64,000 nucleotides of DNA from Ensifer adhaerens (GCF_002007205.1 NZ_LAZS01000012.1:806001-870000), one strand, 5' to 3'. Counted from the first letter of the stretch, positions 55,493-64,000 are shown. Notes: generated by a model from the letters alone, not told the origin. Made by a program: numbers and translations.

Positions 55493-56576
55493 ATGGAAAC
55501 GCTCTGAGCGCACGCGAAAGATCATCCATGTCGACATGGATGCCTTCTACGCCTCGGTGGAGCAGCGGGACAACCCCGCACTTCGCGGGCTTCCGATTGC
55601 CGTTGGCTTCGGCGAGGCGCGCGGCGTCGTGGCTGCCGCAAGCTACGAGGCGCGCAAATACGGCGTCCATTCGGCCATGCCGTCGGTCACCGCCAAGCGG
55701 AAATGCCCGGAGCTGATTTTTGTGACGCCGCGCTTCGATGCTTACCGCGCAGTCTCACAGCAGATCCACGCGATCTTTGCCGAATACACGCCGCTCATCG
55801 AACCGCTCTCGCTCGACGAGGCCTATCTTGATGTCACCGAGAACCTCAAGGGAATGGAACTTGCGACGGAGATCGCCGAGGAGATCCGCGCCAAGATCAA
55901 GGCAAGGACAGGCCTGACCGCTTCGGCCGGCGTCTCCTATAACAAGTTCCTCGCCAAGATGGCGTCCGACCAGAGGAAACCGGATGGCCTCTTCGTCATC
56001 ACGCCAAAGAACGGTCCGGCCTTCGTCGAGGCGCTGCCCGTCAAGAAATTCCATGGCGTCGGCCCGGCGACGGCCGAGCGCATGCACAAGCTCGGCATTG
56101 AAACGGGCGCCGATCTGAAGGCTCACGATATCGCCTTCTTGCAGCAACACTTCGGAAAATCGGGACCTTACTTCTACTGGATCGCCCGCGGCGTCGACGA
56201 ACGTCAAGTGAAGGCCGACCGGGTGCGCAAGTCCATCGGCGCGGAAGACACGTTCTCCGTAGACGTCCATGATTTCGAGACCGCCAGGGCTGGCCTCGAA
56301 CCGCTGATCGAAAAGGTCTGGCGCTACTGCGAAGCGAACGATATTCGCGCCAAGACCGCGACGCTCAAGGTGAAATGGGCGGATTTCACGCAGATCACTA
56401 GGAGCAAGACAACAGCGGTACCGATCGCAAGTGCCGCAGAGCTTGCCGCGGTCATAACGATGCTGTTATCTCCACTCTTCCCTGCCCCAAAAGGCATTCG
56501 GTTGCTGGGCGTGACACTGTCGTCACTCGATGAAACGACGATCGAAAGCAAGCCACAGCTTGCCTTCGCGCTCTAA
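55493..56576 (+). CDS. dinB: DNA polymerase IV (DinB), apparent frameshift at the start
   Basis: From ATG 55536 the frame gives 346 residues, but this start cuts off the catalytic Asp of HVDMDAFYASVE. The codons for RKIIHVD are present just upstream (55515-55535) with no in-frame start codon before a TGA. Removing one base near 55505 would join ATG 55493 (METLERTRKIIHVDMD). The rest is complete: PLSLDEAYLDVTE (catalytic Asp-Glu), FHGVGPATAERMHKLGI, and the little-finger domain. Either a sequencing error or an inactivating one-base insertion. The protein would perform Y-family translesion synthesis. Confidence 0.85.
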
Positions 56577-56683
56577 AACACCTTGCTCGTCCGTCAGGAC
56601 ACCGATCGACCGAATGAGTGTTGGCGATCAACTATGCGCCGGCTACTAAAAGTGGATGGTTCTTGCGGCCAGCTTCGCCTCGC
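56577..56683. other. Spacer before panD remnant
   Basis: Roughly 100 bases after dinB. A plus-strand frame at 56583-56801 runs antisense through the panD remnant and is not supported as a gene. Confidence 0.3.
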
Positions 56684-56769
56684 CGTGATAGACCGAGTTG
56701 CAAATGACGGCACGTCCGTGCAGCCCTTTGAGAATGCAGCAGCGCGAGCCGCACCCACCGAGGATCGCT
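56684..56769 (-). pseudogene. Remnant of an aspartate 1-decarboxylase-like (panD) gene
   Basis: Read on the minus strand, this gives AILGGCGSRCCILKG and VICNSVYHGEA. These match the panD-like protein at 58491-58943 ([15 protein letters not shown] and [12 protein letters not shown]), with the segment in between shortened. No start, processing site or C-terminus remains. It is a decayed partial copy about 1.8 kb from the intact gene. Confidence 0.7.
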
Positions 56770-56850
56770 CCATTCACTCGAACAAATCATGGAAATCGTG
56801 ATCACCGAACGGGCGGCCTTTTCGGGGAGCCTTATTCAGTAAACTCTTAA

Positions 56851-56858
56851 TTAACCAT
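56851..56858. promoter_or_regulatory. Possible CtrA half-site in an AT-rich gap
   Basis: TTAACCAT within CTTAATTAACCATAACC, matching the alphaproteobacterial CtrA half-site. A single half-site is weak evidence. Confidence 0.25.
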
Positions 56859-56915
56859 AACCTTGCAGACTTTGTTCAGTCGCCAATCACATTCCAGCGT
56901 ACAGCGGCAACTCAG

Positions 56916-56944
56916 AACCGTAACCCCGCCCCCAGGTTACGGTT
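56916..56944. terminator. Inverted repeat with T-tail
   Basis: AACCGTAACC (56916-56925) and GGTTACGGTT (56935-56944) form a perfect 10-bp stem with a nine-base loop; the plus-strand end runs into TTTT. Confidence 0.6.
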
Positions 56945-56992
56945 TTGCCCATAAAACCAGGCACCTCTCAACCACGAGCGCAAGGTTAAGCG

Positions 56993-57115
56993 ATGAGTTA
57001 TGACTGGAGCGGCGCGCGGCATCGCCGGATGAAGGTTGCACGTCTTGGCGCCGCGCTCACTGTGGCGGCCACGGTCGTTGCTGTTGTAGTCCAGGTCATG
57101 GGAAGTGCGCTCTAG
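56993..57115 (+). CDS. Very small putative membrane protein
   Basis: 40 codons from ATG 56993 to TAG 57115. A basic N-terminal part (WSGARHRRMKVARLG) is followed by one hydrophobic helix (ALTVAATVVAVVVQVMGSAL). The shape is that of small single-pass proteins common in rhizobia. There is no strong ribosome-binding site. Unknown function. Confidence 0.45.
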   Translation: MSYDWSGARHRRMKVARLGAALTVAATVVAVVVQVMGSAL

Positions 57116-57207
57116 AGCGACGCAATTGCCGTGAACGGATGAGGTTCGGCTCATCGATACGATGACCAACTCTGCGTCCTTGTTTCCCGAAGAGGAAAGG
57201 TTCGCAT

Positions 57208-57486
57208 ATGGTTGATTGGAATACGGACGGTCACGGCAACATAAGGGCATCAACGGTCGTCGGATGGAACACTGCAATCGACGAGACGGGCGAGCTTTTC
57301 CTTAGGATCGAATTCTGCGCCGATCCGGATCTCGAAAACGTGTCGGCGCTGCAGTTCAGATTGACCGCGCAGCAAGCAATGCAAATAGCGGAAAGGCTGA
57401 CGAACACTTATCGGCAGTCCTCGACGGCGCGCGAGCGCACAGACCAATCCTTGCTACTGACGTCGCAGGGGCGCCCCGCGCCATAA
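57208..57486 (+). CDS. Small hypothetical protein
   Basis: 92 residues behind AAGAGGAAAGG. An orderly alternating pattern (ASTVVGWNTAIDETGELFLRI, then ALQFRLTAQQAMQIAERL) suggests a compact alpha+beta fold resembling small conserved rhizobial proteins. No catalytic motif or signal peptide. It is followed after three bases by another small gene. Confidence 0.65.
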   Translation: MVDWNTDGHGNIRASTVVGWNTAIDETGELFLRIEFCADPDLENVSALQFRLTAQQAMQIAERLTNTYRQSSTARERTDQSLLLTSQGRPAP

Positions 57487-57489
57487 TGA

Positions 57490-57708
57490 ATGGGCAGACC
57501 AGGAAGGGGAAAGGACGTGGCCACACGCAAAGAAATCGCCGAACGTGTGATTGCCAAGTGGCAAGCCAGGGGCATTGCAATTGACCACGCCGGCGAGTTC
57601 CAGGCTCTGCTCAGGCTCTGGATTGCGGGTGACATTTCCATCGATGACATCCGGCGGAGGTACCTGAAATTGCTGCGCGAACGTTACCGAACGGCAAAGC
57701 GCAATTAA
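57490..57708 (+). CDS. Small basic helical hypothetical protein
   Basis: 72 residues from ATG 57490, or about 63 from GTG 57517, which has AAAGGAC upstream. RKEIAERVIAKWQARGIAI and DISIDDIRRRYLKLLRERY form basic helices. It seems to be translated with the preceding small gene. Function unknown; a nucleic-acid or regulatory role is possible because of its charge. Confidence 0.6.
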   Translation: MGRPGRGKDVATRKEIAERVIAKWQARGIAIDHAGEFQALLRLWIAGDISIDDIRRRYLKLLRERYRTAKRN

Positions 57709-57785
57709 GCGACGAGACACGTCTTGTGGCACCGCCGGCTACTATTGAGCCCAACGACGCATCGCCACGGCAAACCGGCTTCCGT

Positions 57786-58082
57786 TTATTTCACTGATAG
57801 GACGACCAGGCCTGCAATTGGGTCGGTTACGCCGAGCCCTCCTCCGAGGTCCTCGAGCGTCTCACGAAAGCTGTCAAGCGTGGCGACCATCTGCGGCCGG
57901 CTGGCCGCCAATGCCTCCATGCTCTCCCATTCCGCGATAATGCAGTATCGTCCCTCGCCAGCCTCGATGATGTTGGCATGACGCAGACCCGACCAGCTTT
58001 GAGCTATGTCCCGGTGAGCACCGAGAAAAGCCTCAGCCATCCCTGGCTTGACCTTGAAGCGGACAACATTGAATGCGGTCAT
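57786..58082 (-). CDS. ABM-fold (antibiotic biosynthesis monooxygenase-like) protein
   Basis: 98 residues behind GGGAGGC. FNVVRFKVKPGMAEAFLGAHR, IAEWESMEALAASRPQM and the dimeric alpha+beta barrel pattern fit the ABM superfamily. It differs clearly from the ABM protein at 4776-5081. Activity unknown. Confidence 0.78.
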   Translation of the reverse strand: MTAFNVVRFKVKPGMAEAFLGAHRDIAQSWSGLRHANIIEAGEGRYCIIAEWESMEALAASRPQMVATLDSFRETLEDLGGGLGVTDPIAGLVVLSVK

Positions 58083-58219
58083 GAGCGCCTCCCTGAGCCA
58101 TGTTCTGCCTCTGATAATCTGCTGCCCAAATTGCGCTTTTGGCTAGAGCCTGCACCCGACCGAGAAAGCCTTAAGTACGAACTCGCCAATCGGAGATATA
58201 TTGCCGGAGTTCGAGGAAA

Positions 58220-58389
58220 CTAGTCCGGGATAGAAAGGTTCTGAGTGAGTGCGAACGCCGTCTCGGCGCGCCGACTAGTTGCTCCAAACCGCTCAAGCAT
58301 AGCTCGTAGTTGTGTATTTTCTTGCCGACGGCAATATGCCGGCAGTCTGCGGTTTTCTTCTTCCAGTGCGGCAAAGTCGTCGGCAACTG
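58220..58389 (-). pseudogene. Possible remnant of a SyrB-like coiled-coil regulator
   Basis: On the minus strand a frame without start codon reads DDFAALEEENRRL, then ENTQLRAMLERFGATSRRAE, and ends at 58220. Such leucine-heptad tails occur in rhizobial SyrB-type regulatory proteins. A TGA lies directly upstream and another frame continues it, so it looks frameshifted and truncated. Low certainty. Confidence 0.35.
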
Positions 58390-58490
58390 TTCAGCAACAA
58401 CGAACGCCGTGTTGCTGGCGAGGTGGCGACCGCTGCGTTTTTGTCCTTGGCGACGACACAGCGTCAGGTTTGCCTGTTGGCCAAATTCAA

Positions 58491-58943
58491 TCAGCTGCCG
58501 GACACCATGAGCGGTATCGGCAACGCCTTCTCAGACTCATCGAGGATCTCGAAGGTGTATTTGCCAGACGCATCGACCCCAACCGAGTAGCTGAGGCGAT
58601 CTAGCACGCGGTTGTTCTCGTCGAAGGTCAGCACCTTCGGCTTCAAGGAAGTGAGCCGGCTTTCATCGAGATACACCGAGTTGCATATGATGATCTGGTC
58701 GCCGGGCTGGCATGTGCGTGCGGCCGCACCATTGAGGATGCAGCACCTGGAACCGCGTTCACCGAGGATGACGTAGGTGGAGATGCGCGCCCCGGAATTC
58801 TTGTTCCAGATCTCGACGAACTCCATCGGCAAGATGCCGGCCTCCTCACAGTGGTCCGGGTCAAGAGTGATCGACCCATGATAATTGAGGTTCGCCTCGG
58901 TGACATAAATACCATGGAGCTTCCCTGCGACCAGCTTTCTCAT
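58491..58943 (-). CDS. panD: Aspartate 1-decarboxylase-like protein (PanD family)
   Basis: 150 residues. PanD landmarks: [20 protein letters not shown] with the Gly23-Ser24 self-cleavage site that creates the pyruvoyl group, [11 protein letters not shown] (Arg53, Tyr57), and [16 protein letters not shown]. It would turn L-aspartate into beta-alanine for CoA synthesis. It is about 25 residues longer than E. coli PanD, and the CC pair and tail ([15 protein letters not shown]) are unusual, so a diverged function is possible. No good ribosome-binding site. Confidence 0.82.
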   Translation of the reverse strand: MRKLVAGKLHGIYVTEANLNYHGSITLDPDHCEEAGILPMEFVEIWNKNSGARISTYVILGERGSRCCILNGAAARTCQPGDQIIICNSVYLDESRLTSLKPKVLTFDENNRVLDRLSYSVGVDASGKYTFEILDESEKALPIPLMVSGS

Positions 58944-59043
58944 GCTTTTTCACACCTCGCGGTTGATCAGGTTTCGTCGCGCCCTGGCGCTGCCGACCGA
59001 GGCAGAAATCTTCGCGCACGGACAATCGCCAAGCGGAGAGAAA

Positions 59044-59065
59044 GCCCCGCCGGGGAAGGCGGGGC
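59044..59065 (-). terminator. Hairpin upstream of panD
   Basis: GCCCCGCC (59044-59051) with GGCGGGGC (59058-59065), six-base loop. On the minus strand it runs into TTTCTC, so it could stop transcription coming from the right or act in the panD leader. The remaining gap 58944-59403 holds no gene; TATAAT at 59353-59358 may be a promoter element for the next gene. Confidence 0.45.
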
Positions 59066-59403
59066 AAGGTTCGCACCCAGATGGCTCTCTGAACGCGGGG
59101 AAGAAAAACTCCATCGGCCAGGCCGACGCGTTCAGATACGAGCAAAGTCCCCCCGCAAGGAAGGTCGCTTTCGGCAATTCCGGTACGGCTTTGCTAATAT
59201 ATCAACTTGCTCAAAGTGCCCTTGAATCTGGACCGGCACCAGCTTCCCTTCTCGCGTTGTCGCAATCCGTACGGCGAATGTACTAGCCCGGCCCCCCGAG
59301 ATGACTACTGTATCAACGTTGAAGGGCGGAGCTTCTCACTGTATAGTTTCCTTATAATTTAATTCATTTTTTTCAATCCGTTAGCCTGCGGAAGGAGGAC
59401 ATT

Positions 59404-59709
59404 ATGCGCCTTCCTGAGATACCTTGGACGGTTCCGTTATCTGTCCGCCTACAGTCAGGAACAAACCGCATTTTCGCATCGGTCTACGACGCGCTGGATT
59501 TTCTCGAACACGAATGGCCGATACGGCACGGACAAGGCTATGAGCGAGCCATCATGACGTGTCGAGGTGCGTTGAACCACTCGGTCCCATCTGCAGTCGC
59601 CCGCGAGGCCTTCATCGGCGCGTGCCTGGAGGCTGGCATGGCGACGTCAGCAGTTGCTGCCCACTATCATGCGCGTTCGGGACCTCATGGCAACAAGCCA
59701 CTGTCCTGA
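59404..59709 (+). CDS. DUF982 domain protein
   Basis: 101 residues behind GGAAGGAGG. It is the copy closest to the one at 23645: IPWTVPLSVRLQSGTNRIFASV, YDALDFLEHEWPIRHG, CRGALN, and AREAFIGACLEAGM. Both genes share the GGAGGACAT leader end before ATG. Function unknown. Confidence 0.85.
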   Translation: MRLPEIPWTVPLSVRLQSGTNRIFASVYDALDFLEHEWPIRHGQGYERAIMTCRGALNHSVPSAVAREAFIGACLEAGMATSAVAAHYHARSGPHGNKPLS

Positions 59710-59908
59710 TCACAAGAACCGCGTCGGCCTCAATGCCGCGGCCGAGCGAAGAATGCTCCAAGCTCCCCCGAACCGCATGGCCGGTTGTGGTCCAAGGCAA
59801 AAAGCGCTCGGGACGTGGTGGCATTATATTCGAACTTGGAAATATACCTGGCACCCAAGTCCAATCGGAAGGAACAGCCCCTATCCCGTAGAGCCTAGGT
59901 AACGAATT

Positions 59909-61159
59909 CTAAAGATTTTGCCTTGGACGATCCATTGCGAAGAGGTCGAACCACTGGGCGTAGGTGCCGGCCATCATCTGCGACACGATGCGCGAGGCGA
60001 GATAAGAGAATGTGATGCCGTTGCCGCCGTATCCGTAGGCGGCATAGACATTTCTGGCACCCGGAACCTTCCCGATAAAAGGCAGGCCGTCGGCCGTTTC
60101 GCCAAATGCACCGCACCACCCATATGCAATATCGAGCTTGGCATCGGGTAGCAATCGATGAAGCTTGTCTTTCAGCATCTTGAGCTTTTCGGGCAGCATG
60201 CGGTCACGCTCGACCGGATCTGATATCCGCTCGTCCTCGCCGCCGATGACGATCCGGTTGTCAGCCGTCGCTCTCAGATAAAGGTACGGGTCTGTTGCCT
60301 CCCATATGAGGTGTTCGTGCGGCCAAAGACCGGTTTCGTCTTGAGGCATGGTTGCCAGTGCGAAACTTGAACTGACGACGTGGCTTTCAGGCATCACGAA
60401 ATGCGGCATGACATAGCCGGTAGCGAGCACCACATGCTTCGCTTCGATAACGTATGGGCCGCCCGTTTCAACGACGACGTGGCCGCCCTCGTCGTGAAAG
60501 TCTTTGGCATCAGCCGTAAAAAGACGAACACCACAAGTGACTGCGTTCGCCAGGAGCGACCAGCAAAGCAGGAGAGGATCGGCTTGCGCCGAGCCGGGGG
60601 ACAGGATGGCAGCTTCGCGATCAAAACCAAACTCTTCAGAAAGTTCGCGATGTGTGAGCAGCCGCCCCTTAAGGCCAGCGCGATGGCGCAGGTTCAATTC
60701 CTCGCGCAACTCCCGCAACCCGGACTGTCCCCCCGCGAGGTACAGGCTACCCCGACGTTCAAAATTGCATGCAACTCTGTTTCCGACGACCAGATTGGCA
60801 AGCCCTTCGACCGATGCCAGACTTCGCTGATAGATCAGCGATGCCTGAGAAAACCCATAGGCATGGGTCAAATCAGTCATCGATGCGTCGATCTCCCATT
60901 GCAACATCGCTGTGCTGGCACGCGTGCTGCCGAGGCCTGCCTTTTCGCGGTCCATCGCCACGACATCGTAGCCAAGGGCGCCCAAGTGTTCTGCAACCAA
61001 GGCCCCGGTAACGCCACAGCCCACCACGACCACATCGGTCTTGAAGCTCTCGGTGAGGGGAAATTGATGAGGGGCATTCCATTGCATGCCCCAAGGAGAC
61101 GAGCCGCTAAGAAGGTCGTCATGGTCGGTATCCTCAAAACCCAACTCCGGTCCGATCAC
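59909..61159 (-). CDS. FAD-dependent amino-acid/amine oxidoreductase (DAO family)
   Basis: 416 residues from GTG 61159, chosen because GGAAGGGGG lies just upstream; the frame stays open to an ATG at 61321 but that part (CSCTCRRC) is atypical. The FAD motif is VVVVGCGVTGALVAEHLGALG, with the ribose-binding acid in MDRE. C-terminal FAD contact: AYGYGGNGITFSYL. It resembles gamma-glutamylputrescine/glycine-type oxidases, releasing peroxide and an aldehyde or keto acid. Substrate unknown; it stands alone. Confidence 0.82.
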   Translation of the reverse strand: MIGPELGFEDTDHDDLLSGSSPWGMQWNAPHQFPLTESFKTDVVVVGCGVTGALVAEHLGALGYDVVAMDREKAGLGSTRASTAMLQWEIDASMTDLTHAYGFSQASLIYQRSLASVEGLANLVVGNRVACNFERRGSLYLAGGQSGLRELREELNLRHRAGLKGRLLTHRELSEEFGFDREAAILSPGSAQADPLLLCWSLLANAVTCGVRLFTADAKDFHDEGGHVVVETGGPYVIEAKHVVLATGYVMPHFVMPESHVVSSSFALATMPQDETGLWPHEHLIWEATDPYLYLRATADNRIVIGGEDERISDPVERDRMLPEKLKMLKDKLHRLLPDAKLDIAYGWCGAFGETADGLPFIGKVPGARNVYAAYGYGGNGITFSYLASRIVSQMMAGTYAQWFDLFAMDRPRQNL

Positions 61160-61459
61160 TTCGCCCCCTTCCAGCACTCGACATCGCCGACACGTACAGG
61201 AACACGCCGGGGCCGGTCTGGTTCCAGGCGGTGGATTGGCCGGACCGCTTGCGGCGATGAAGTCGTCCCGCATCGCGAAGCCTATAGCAGCCCTGGCCGA
61301 ATTGTGCCCCGCCCCGACCATGGTCCGAAGGCGGGCGGGACCAATGGCGGTTTCCTATCCGACTGAGGTCCAATCAACGGAACGGAATTGTCGAAACCGG
61401 GTTGAATTGCCGTTGCCCCACTGAGGGGTGAGACCTCAACAATCGAACTGGAGAAGATC

Positions 61460-61765
61460 ATGAAAAAGCTTGTCAACTCCCTTCTTGCGGGGCTGTTTCT
61501 GCTCGGCGCTTCCAGCGTCGCCGTCGCACAGACGGTCGTTATCACGCCGGAACAAGAAACGGTCGTTCGCGAATACGTGAAGAAGAAGCCAATTGCTTCC
61601 ATCAACTTGCCTGGAGTGGAGCTAAACGTCGGCTCGGCCATTCCGGAAAAAGTGGAGCTGCACACGATCGATGCGCCGGACATCACCTACCGCTATGTGG
61701 TCGTCGACAACCGCACCGTGCTCGTCGATCCCGGCACCCGCAAGATCATTCGGGTTATCAACTGA
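61460..61765 (+). CDS. Secreted DUF1236 domain protein
   Basis: 101 residues behind CTGGAGAAG. A clean signal peptide (LLAGLFLLGASSVAVA-Q) is followed by a DUF1236 domain: TPEQETVVREYVKKK, VGSAIPEKVELHTI and VDNRTVLVDPGTRKIIRVI. Small periplasmic proteins of this family occur in several copies in rhizobia; function unknown. Confidence 0.85.
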   Translation: MKKLVNSLLAGLFLLGASSVAVAQTVVITPEQETVVREYVKKKPIASINLPGVELNVGSAIPEKVELHTIDAPDITYRYVVVDNRTVLVDPGTRKIIRVIN

Positions 61766-61780
61766 CCATTCATACCCGGT

Positions 61781-61804
61781 GTCCCTTCCTCTCGGGGAAG
61801 GGAC
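61781..61804 (+). terminator. Hairpin after the DUF1236 gene
   Basis: GTCCCTTCC (61781-61789) pairs with GGAAGGGAC (61796-61804), six-base loop, 16 bases after the stop. No T-run. The remaining bases to 62155 hold nothing recognisable. Confidence 0.5.
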
Positions 61805-62155
61805 GGCCATGTATGCTTGGTGCCTCAACGACATCTCACCTTGGCCATCTCCACCTGCAGTGGCGGTATCGGCTATCTCACGGAGACCTGGATCGCGATT
61901 GTTCATCGGCAGGAGAGCGCATAGAGACACCCGCTGTTGATTGTGCGCGCACTCGTTATGGCTTCCCCTCCTCCTCGATGAAAGCGGGATCGCTTTATGT
62001 CTGGGCACCCCAAGAGTGCTGATCACCCCGCACGGGCCCAAGCCCGAAGGTGCATCGGGCGCGACTCCACGGCCGGATGCCGAGCCCGGGCGGAGACCAG
62101 CCGGTGCGGTCACGCAGATAGTCGATGTCGTCGGACGGGCCCGGGGCCAGGCCAG

Positions 62156-62410
62156 TCACATGGGATCATTGCCCTTCATCGCGTTCGACATGTGCGTCTT
62201 GCATTTGTCGCTCTCGTTGGATGCAAGCGCTTCTTTTGCCATCGCCAATTCCTTGTTGGCGTAGTCCTTCTTCATCTCGTCGGTGATGGCCTTGACGTCA
62301 TTTTCGAGCTTGGTCATGTTCGCTTGATCACACGCGATATCGGACAGGGCAAAGGCAGAAGAGCCAGCAAGCGCAACGAGTACAGCCGCGGTCGTCAGTG
62401 TTTTCAGCAT
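62156..62410 (-). CDS. Small secreted helical protein
   Basis: 84 residues behind GGAGGAC. Signal peptide AAVLVALAGSSAFA, then a short helical body with two cysteines (DIACDQAN, DKCKTH) that could form a disulfide in the periplasm. Similar short proteins are widespread but unnamed in rhizobia. The 382-base gap upstream to 62792 shows only a small GGCAGGTATC doublet. Confidence 0.72.
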   Translation of the reverse strand: MLKTLTTAAVLVALAGSSAFALSDIACDQANMTKLENDVKAITDEMKKDYANKELAMAKEALASNESDKCKTHMSNAMKGNDPM

Positions 62411-62792
62411 GGTTCAGTCCTCCATAATCTGATTGAACGACGGGCCAACTCTTTAACAAATCTGACGTTCCTCTCGCCCAGAACACATCGTCGTGATCTG
62501 CCGTCAGACCATTCTGAGCAAGGCAGGGGCCGGCTCGGCGGCAGGTATCGGCAGGTATCCCGCCCGAGTTTGGGACGCTCCGCTTCGTGGACGCCGGGCT
62601 ACGAAAGGAATGGCCCCGCCGGTACCGACGAGGCCATAGGGCACTTATGGAGAAGGCTTCACTTCCGGAGGGGTCATGAAGGTGTCGCCCTGTCGGGGTT
62701 CAGGGTTCCCACAAAGCGTGAAACACCACCACGGTAAAAGAGTTCCCGAAAAAATGGCCCCTGATGTCTTCGGTTGACACACGATCACACCG

Positions 62793-63203
62793 CTAATGCC
62801 ACCGGTTGTCGTTCGTCGAGGTTGAGCTTTCCAGGACAACAATACCGGAATAGAGCACTGGCGTTCCGCCGCGATCGCGAAAACAGCGGCCAAAAGCGAC
62901 GACCGCAACGTAGAAGCCGCCCCGCGTTTTCACACGATAGAAAGACTGGTGCGCGCGACCGGCAACGATCGTTTCCGTGATCGTCCTTGCCAAAGATGAC
63001 CGATCCTCTGGGTGGACACGATCTAGGTAGAGCTTAAGGGGTAAGCCCTGGTTGGTCTCCTCGGCCACAAGACCGAAGAGTTCCGCCAGGGCCGAATCTC
63101 CATAGACGAGGTCCCGGATTATATCCCAGGTAAAGATCCCTGAGTCTGCCGTATCCGTATCGCAGAGTTCGACAACGAAGGCGCGTTCGCTATTGTCGGT
63201 CAT
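62793..63203 (-). CDS. Single PAS-domain protein
   Basis: 136 residues from ATG 63203 behind GAGGGGAG. It consists of one PAS fold of the PAS_3 kind: GIFTWDIIRDLVYGDSALAELFG, DRVHPEDRSSLARTI and a final sheet. No kinase, cyclase or DNA-binding output domain follows, so it would act through a partner or is a stripped-down sensor. Rhizobial single-PAS proteins are frequent and mostly unstudied. Confidence 0.78.
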   Translation of the reverse strand: MTDNSERAFVVELCDTDTADSGIFTWDIIRDLVYGDSALAELFGLVAEETNQGLPLKLYLDRVHPEDRSSLARTITETIVAGRAHQSFYRVKTRGGFYVAVVAFGRCFRDRGGTPVLYSGIVVLESSTSTNDNRWH

Positions 63204-63304
63204 TGCCACTCCCCTCATGCTTTAGCGTACCCTAACAAGCCCTCATCGCAGACGGAAGAGAGCTAGCTTGATCTCCCGGGCCGAGCCGTTTTACGCCCCG
63301 CTAC

Positions 63305-64000
63305 CTATCCGAGGGGTGCGACACGCCACACTTTGTTGCCAACGTCATCGGCGACCAGCAACGCACCATCGCGGGCAATGGCGACGCCGACCGGCCGACC
63401 CAGGGCCTTGCCGTCGACGCTGAGGAAACCCGTGAGGATATCGCGCGGCGGGCCGGACGGTCTACCGGCGGTGAACGGCACGAAAATGACCTTGTAGCCA
63501 CTGCGCGGGATGCGATTCCATGAGCCGTGCTGACCGACAAAGGCGCCATTTTTCATCTCAGGCCCGAACAGATCGCGGGTATTAAAGGTCAATCCCAGAG
63601 ATGCGGTATGGGGCCCGAGCGCATAGTCCGGTTTGGCCGCGACCGCGACGAGCTCTTCGTTCTGCGGCTGGACGCGATCATCGACATGTTGACCATACCA
63701 ACTGTAGGGCCACCCGTAGAATGCACCGTCGCCTACGGACGTCATGTAGTCAGGAACCAGATCGGGGCCGATCTCGTCGCGCTCATTGACGACAACCCAG
63801 AGCTCACCGCTATCAGGCTGCCAGGAAAGCCCATTGGGGTTGCGAAGTCCGGAGGCGAACAGTCGCATCTTGCGCGTGAGGAGATCGATCTCATGCACGG
63901 CGGCTCGCCCATTTTCTTCCTCCATGCCGTTCTCGCCAATGTTCGAATTAGACCCGACAGTGGCATAGAGCTTGGTTCCGTCCTGGCTCGCGATGACGTC
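63305..64000 (-). CDS. PQQ-dependent sugar dehydrogenase (sorbosone/glucose type), C-terminal part
   Basis: The frame is open to the right edge, so only the last ~231 codons are present. The soluble beta-propeller quinoprotein pattern is clear: [62 protein letters not shown] and [19 protein letters not shown]. It would oxidise a sugar or aldehyde in the periplasm using PQQ. The signal peptide and active-site half lie outside the window. Confidence 0.88.
   Translation of the reverse strand, partial: DVIASQDGTKLYATVGSNSNIGENGMEEENGRAAVHEIDLLTRKMRLFASGLRNPNGLSWQPDSGELWVVVNERDEIGPDLVPDYMTSVGDGAFYGWPYSWYGQHVDDRVQPQNEELVAVAAKPDYALGPHTASLGLTFNTRDLFGPEMKNGAFVGQHGSWNRIPRSGYKVIFVPFTAGRPSGPPRDILTGFLSVDGKALGRPVGVAIARDGALLVADDVGNKVWRVAPLG

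Noticed and set aside
61160-61321. N-terminal extension of the FAD oxidoreductase
   Set aside because: The GTG at 61159 has a strong ribosome-binding site and gives a normal-length enzyme; the extension (CSCTCRRC) fits no signal or cofactor motif.

Overview
The window reads as GC-rich DNA from a member of the Rhizobiaceae (Alphaproteobacteria), most like Sinorhizobium/Ensifer or Rhizobium. Lineage clues: four DUF982 genes, a Usg-family gene, two small heat-shock genes with ROSE-type leaders, a GTTC-N7-GTTC SOS box in front of imuA-imuB-dnaE2, HWE/HisKA_2-type signalling, and a degenerate CIRCE in front of groESL. No rRNA, tRNA, replication gene, phage module or CRISPR array was seen. Whether this is chromosome or megaplasmid cannot be decided.

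Layout. 1-4.7 kb: end of a DUF4143 ATPase, an outer-membrane barrel, a secreted Ntn-type amide hydrolase, a membrane histidine kinase, and a LOV-domain gene cut off mid-domain. 4.8-13.4 kb: an uncharacterised sugar or polyol locus. On the minus strand it has a TIM-barrel isomerase, a periplasmic binding protein, a Gfo/Idh dehydrogenase, a fused ABC ATPase, a permease and an ABM-fold protein. Divergent are a ROK regulator and a leaderless cytosolic paralogue of the binding protein. 13.5-22.4 kb: an AraC regulator and a tightly overlapping hmfABCDE-type operon for 2-furoate breakdown (molybdenum furoyl-CoA dehydrogenase, CoA ligase, 2-oxoglutaryl-CoA hydrolase), followed by a BenE-type transporter.

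22.8-35.7 kb is a stress region. It holds an SRAP protein, DUF982 genes, two Hsp20 genes, a cold-shock protein, Usg and groESL. Three heat-shock transcription units carry near-identical RpoH-type promoters. An IS5-family remnant follows, then frameshifted SulP and PPK2 genes and an AI-2E transporter. 35.8-43.2 kb: a TetR-controlled RND efflux operon with two lipoprotein adaptors, one pump and a trailing lipid-anchored hydrolase. 43.7-44.6 kb: an orphan LysR regulator.

44.8-49.1 kb holds the most exciting locus: a small Xre regulator followed by a 1277-residue protein joining an Mrr-like nuclease domain, a P-loop NTPase, a winged helix and a long helical C-terminus. This is the plan of STAND/Avs-type antiphage sensors. 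It directly abuts a DNA-damage tolerance block (49.1-56.6 kb): imuA-imuB-dnaE2 under a LexA box, a second SRAP gene and a dinB whose start region seems frameshifted.

56.6-64 kb is a patchwork of small rhizobial genes: a PanD-like decarboxylase with a decayed copy 2 kb away, DUF982, ABM and DUF1236 proteins, a PAS protein, an FAD oxidoreductase, and a PQQ-type sugar dehydrogenase that runs off the right edge.
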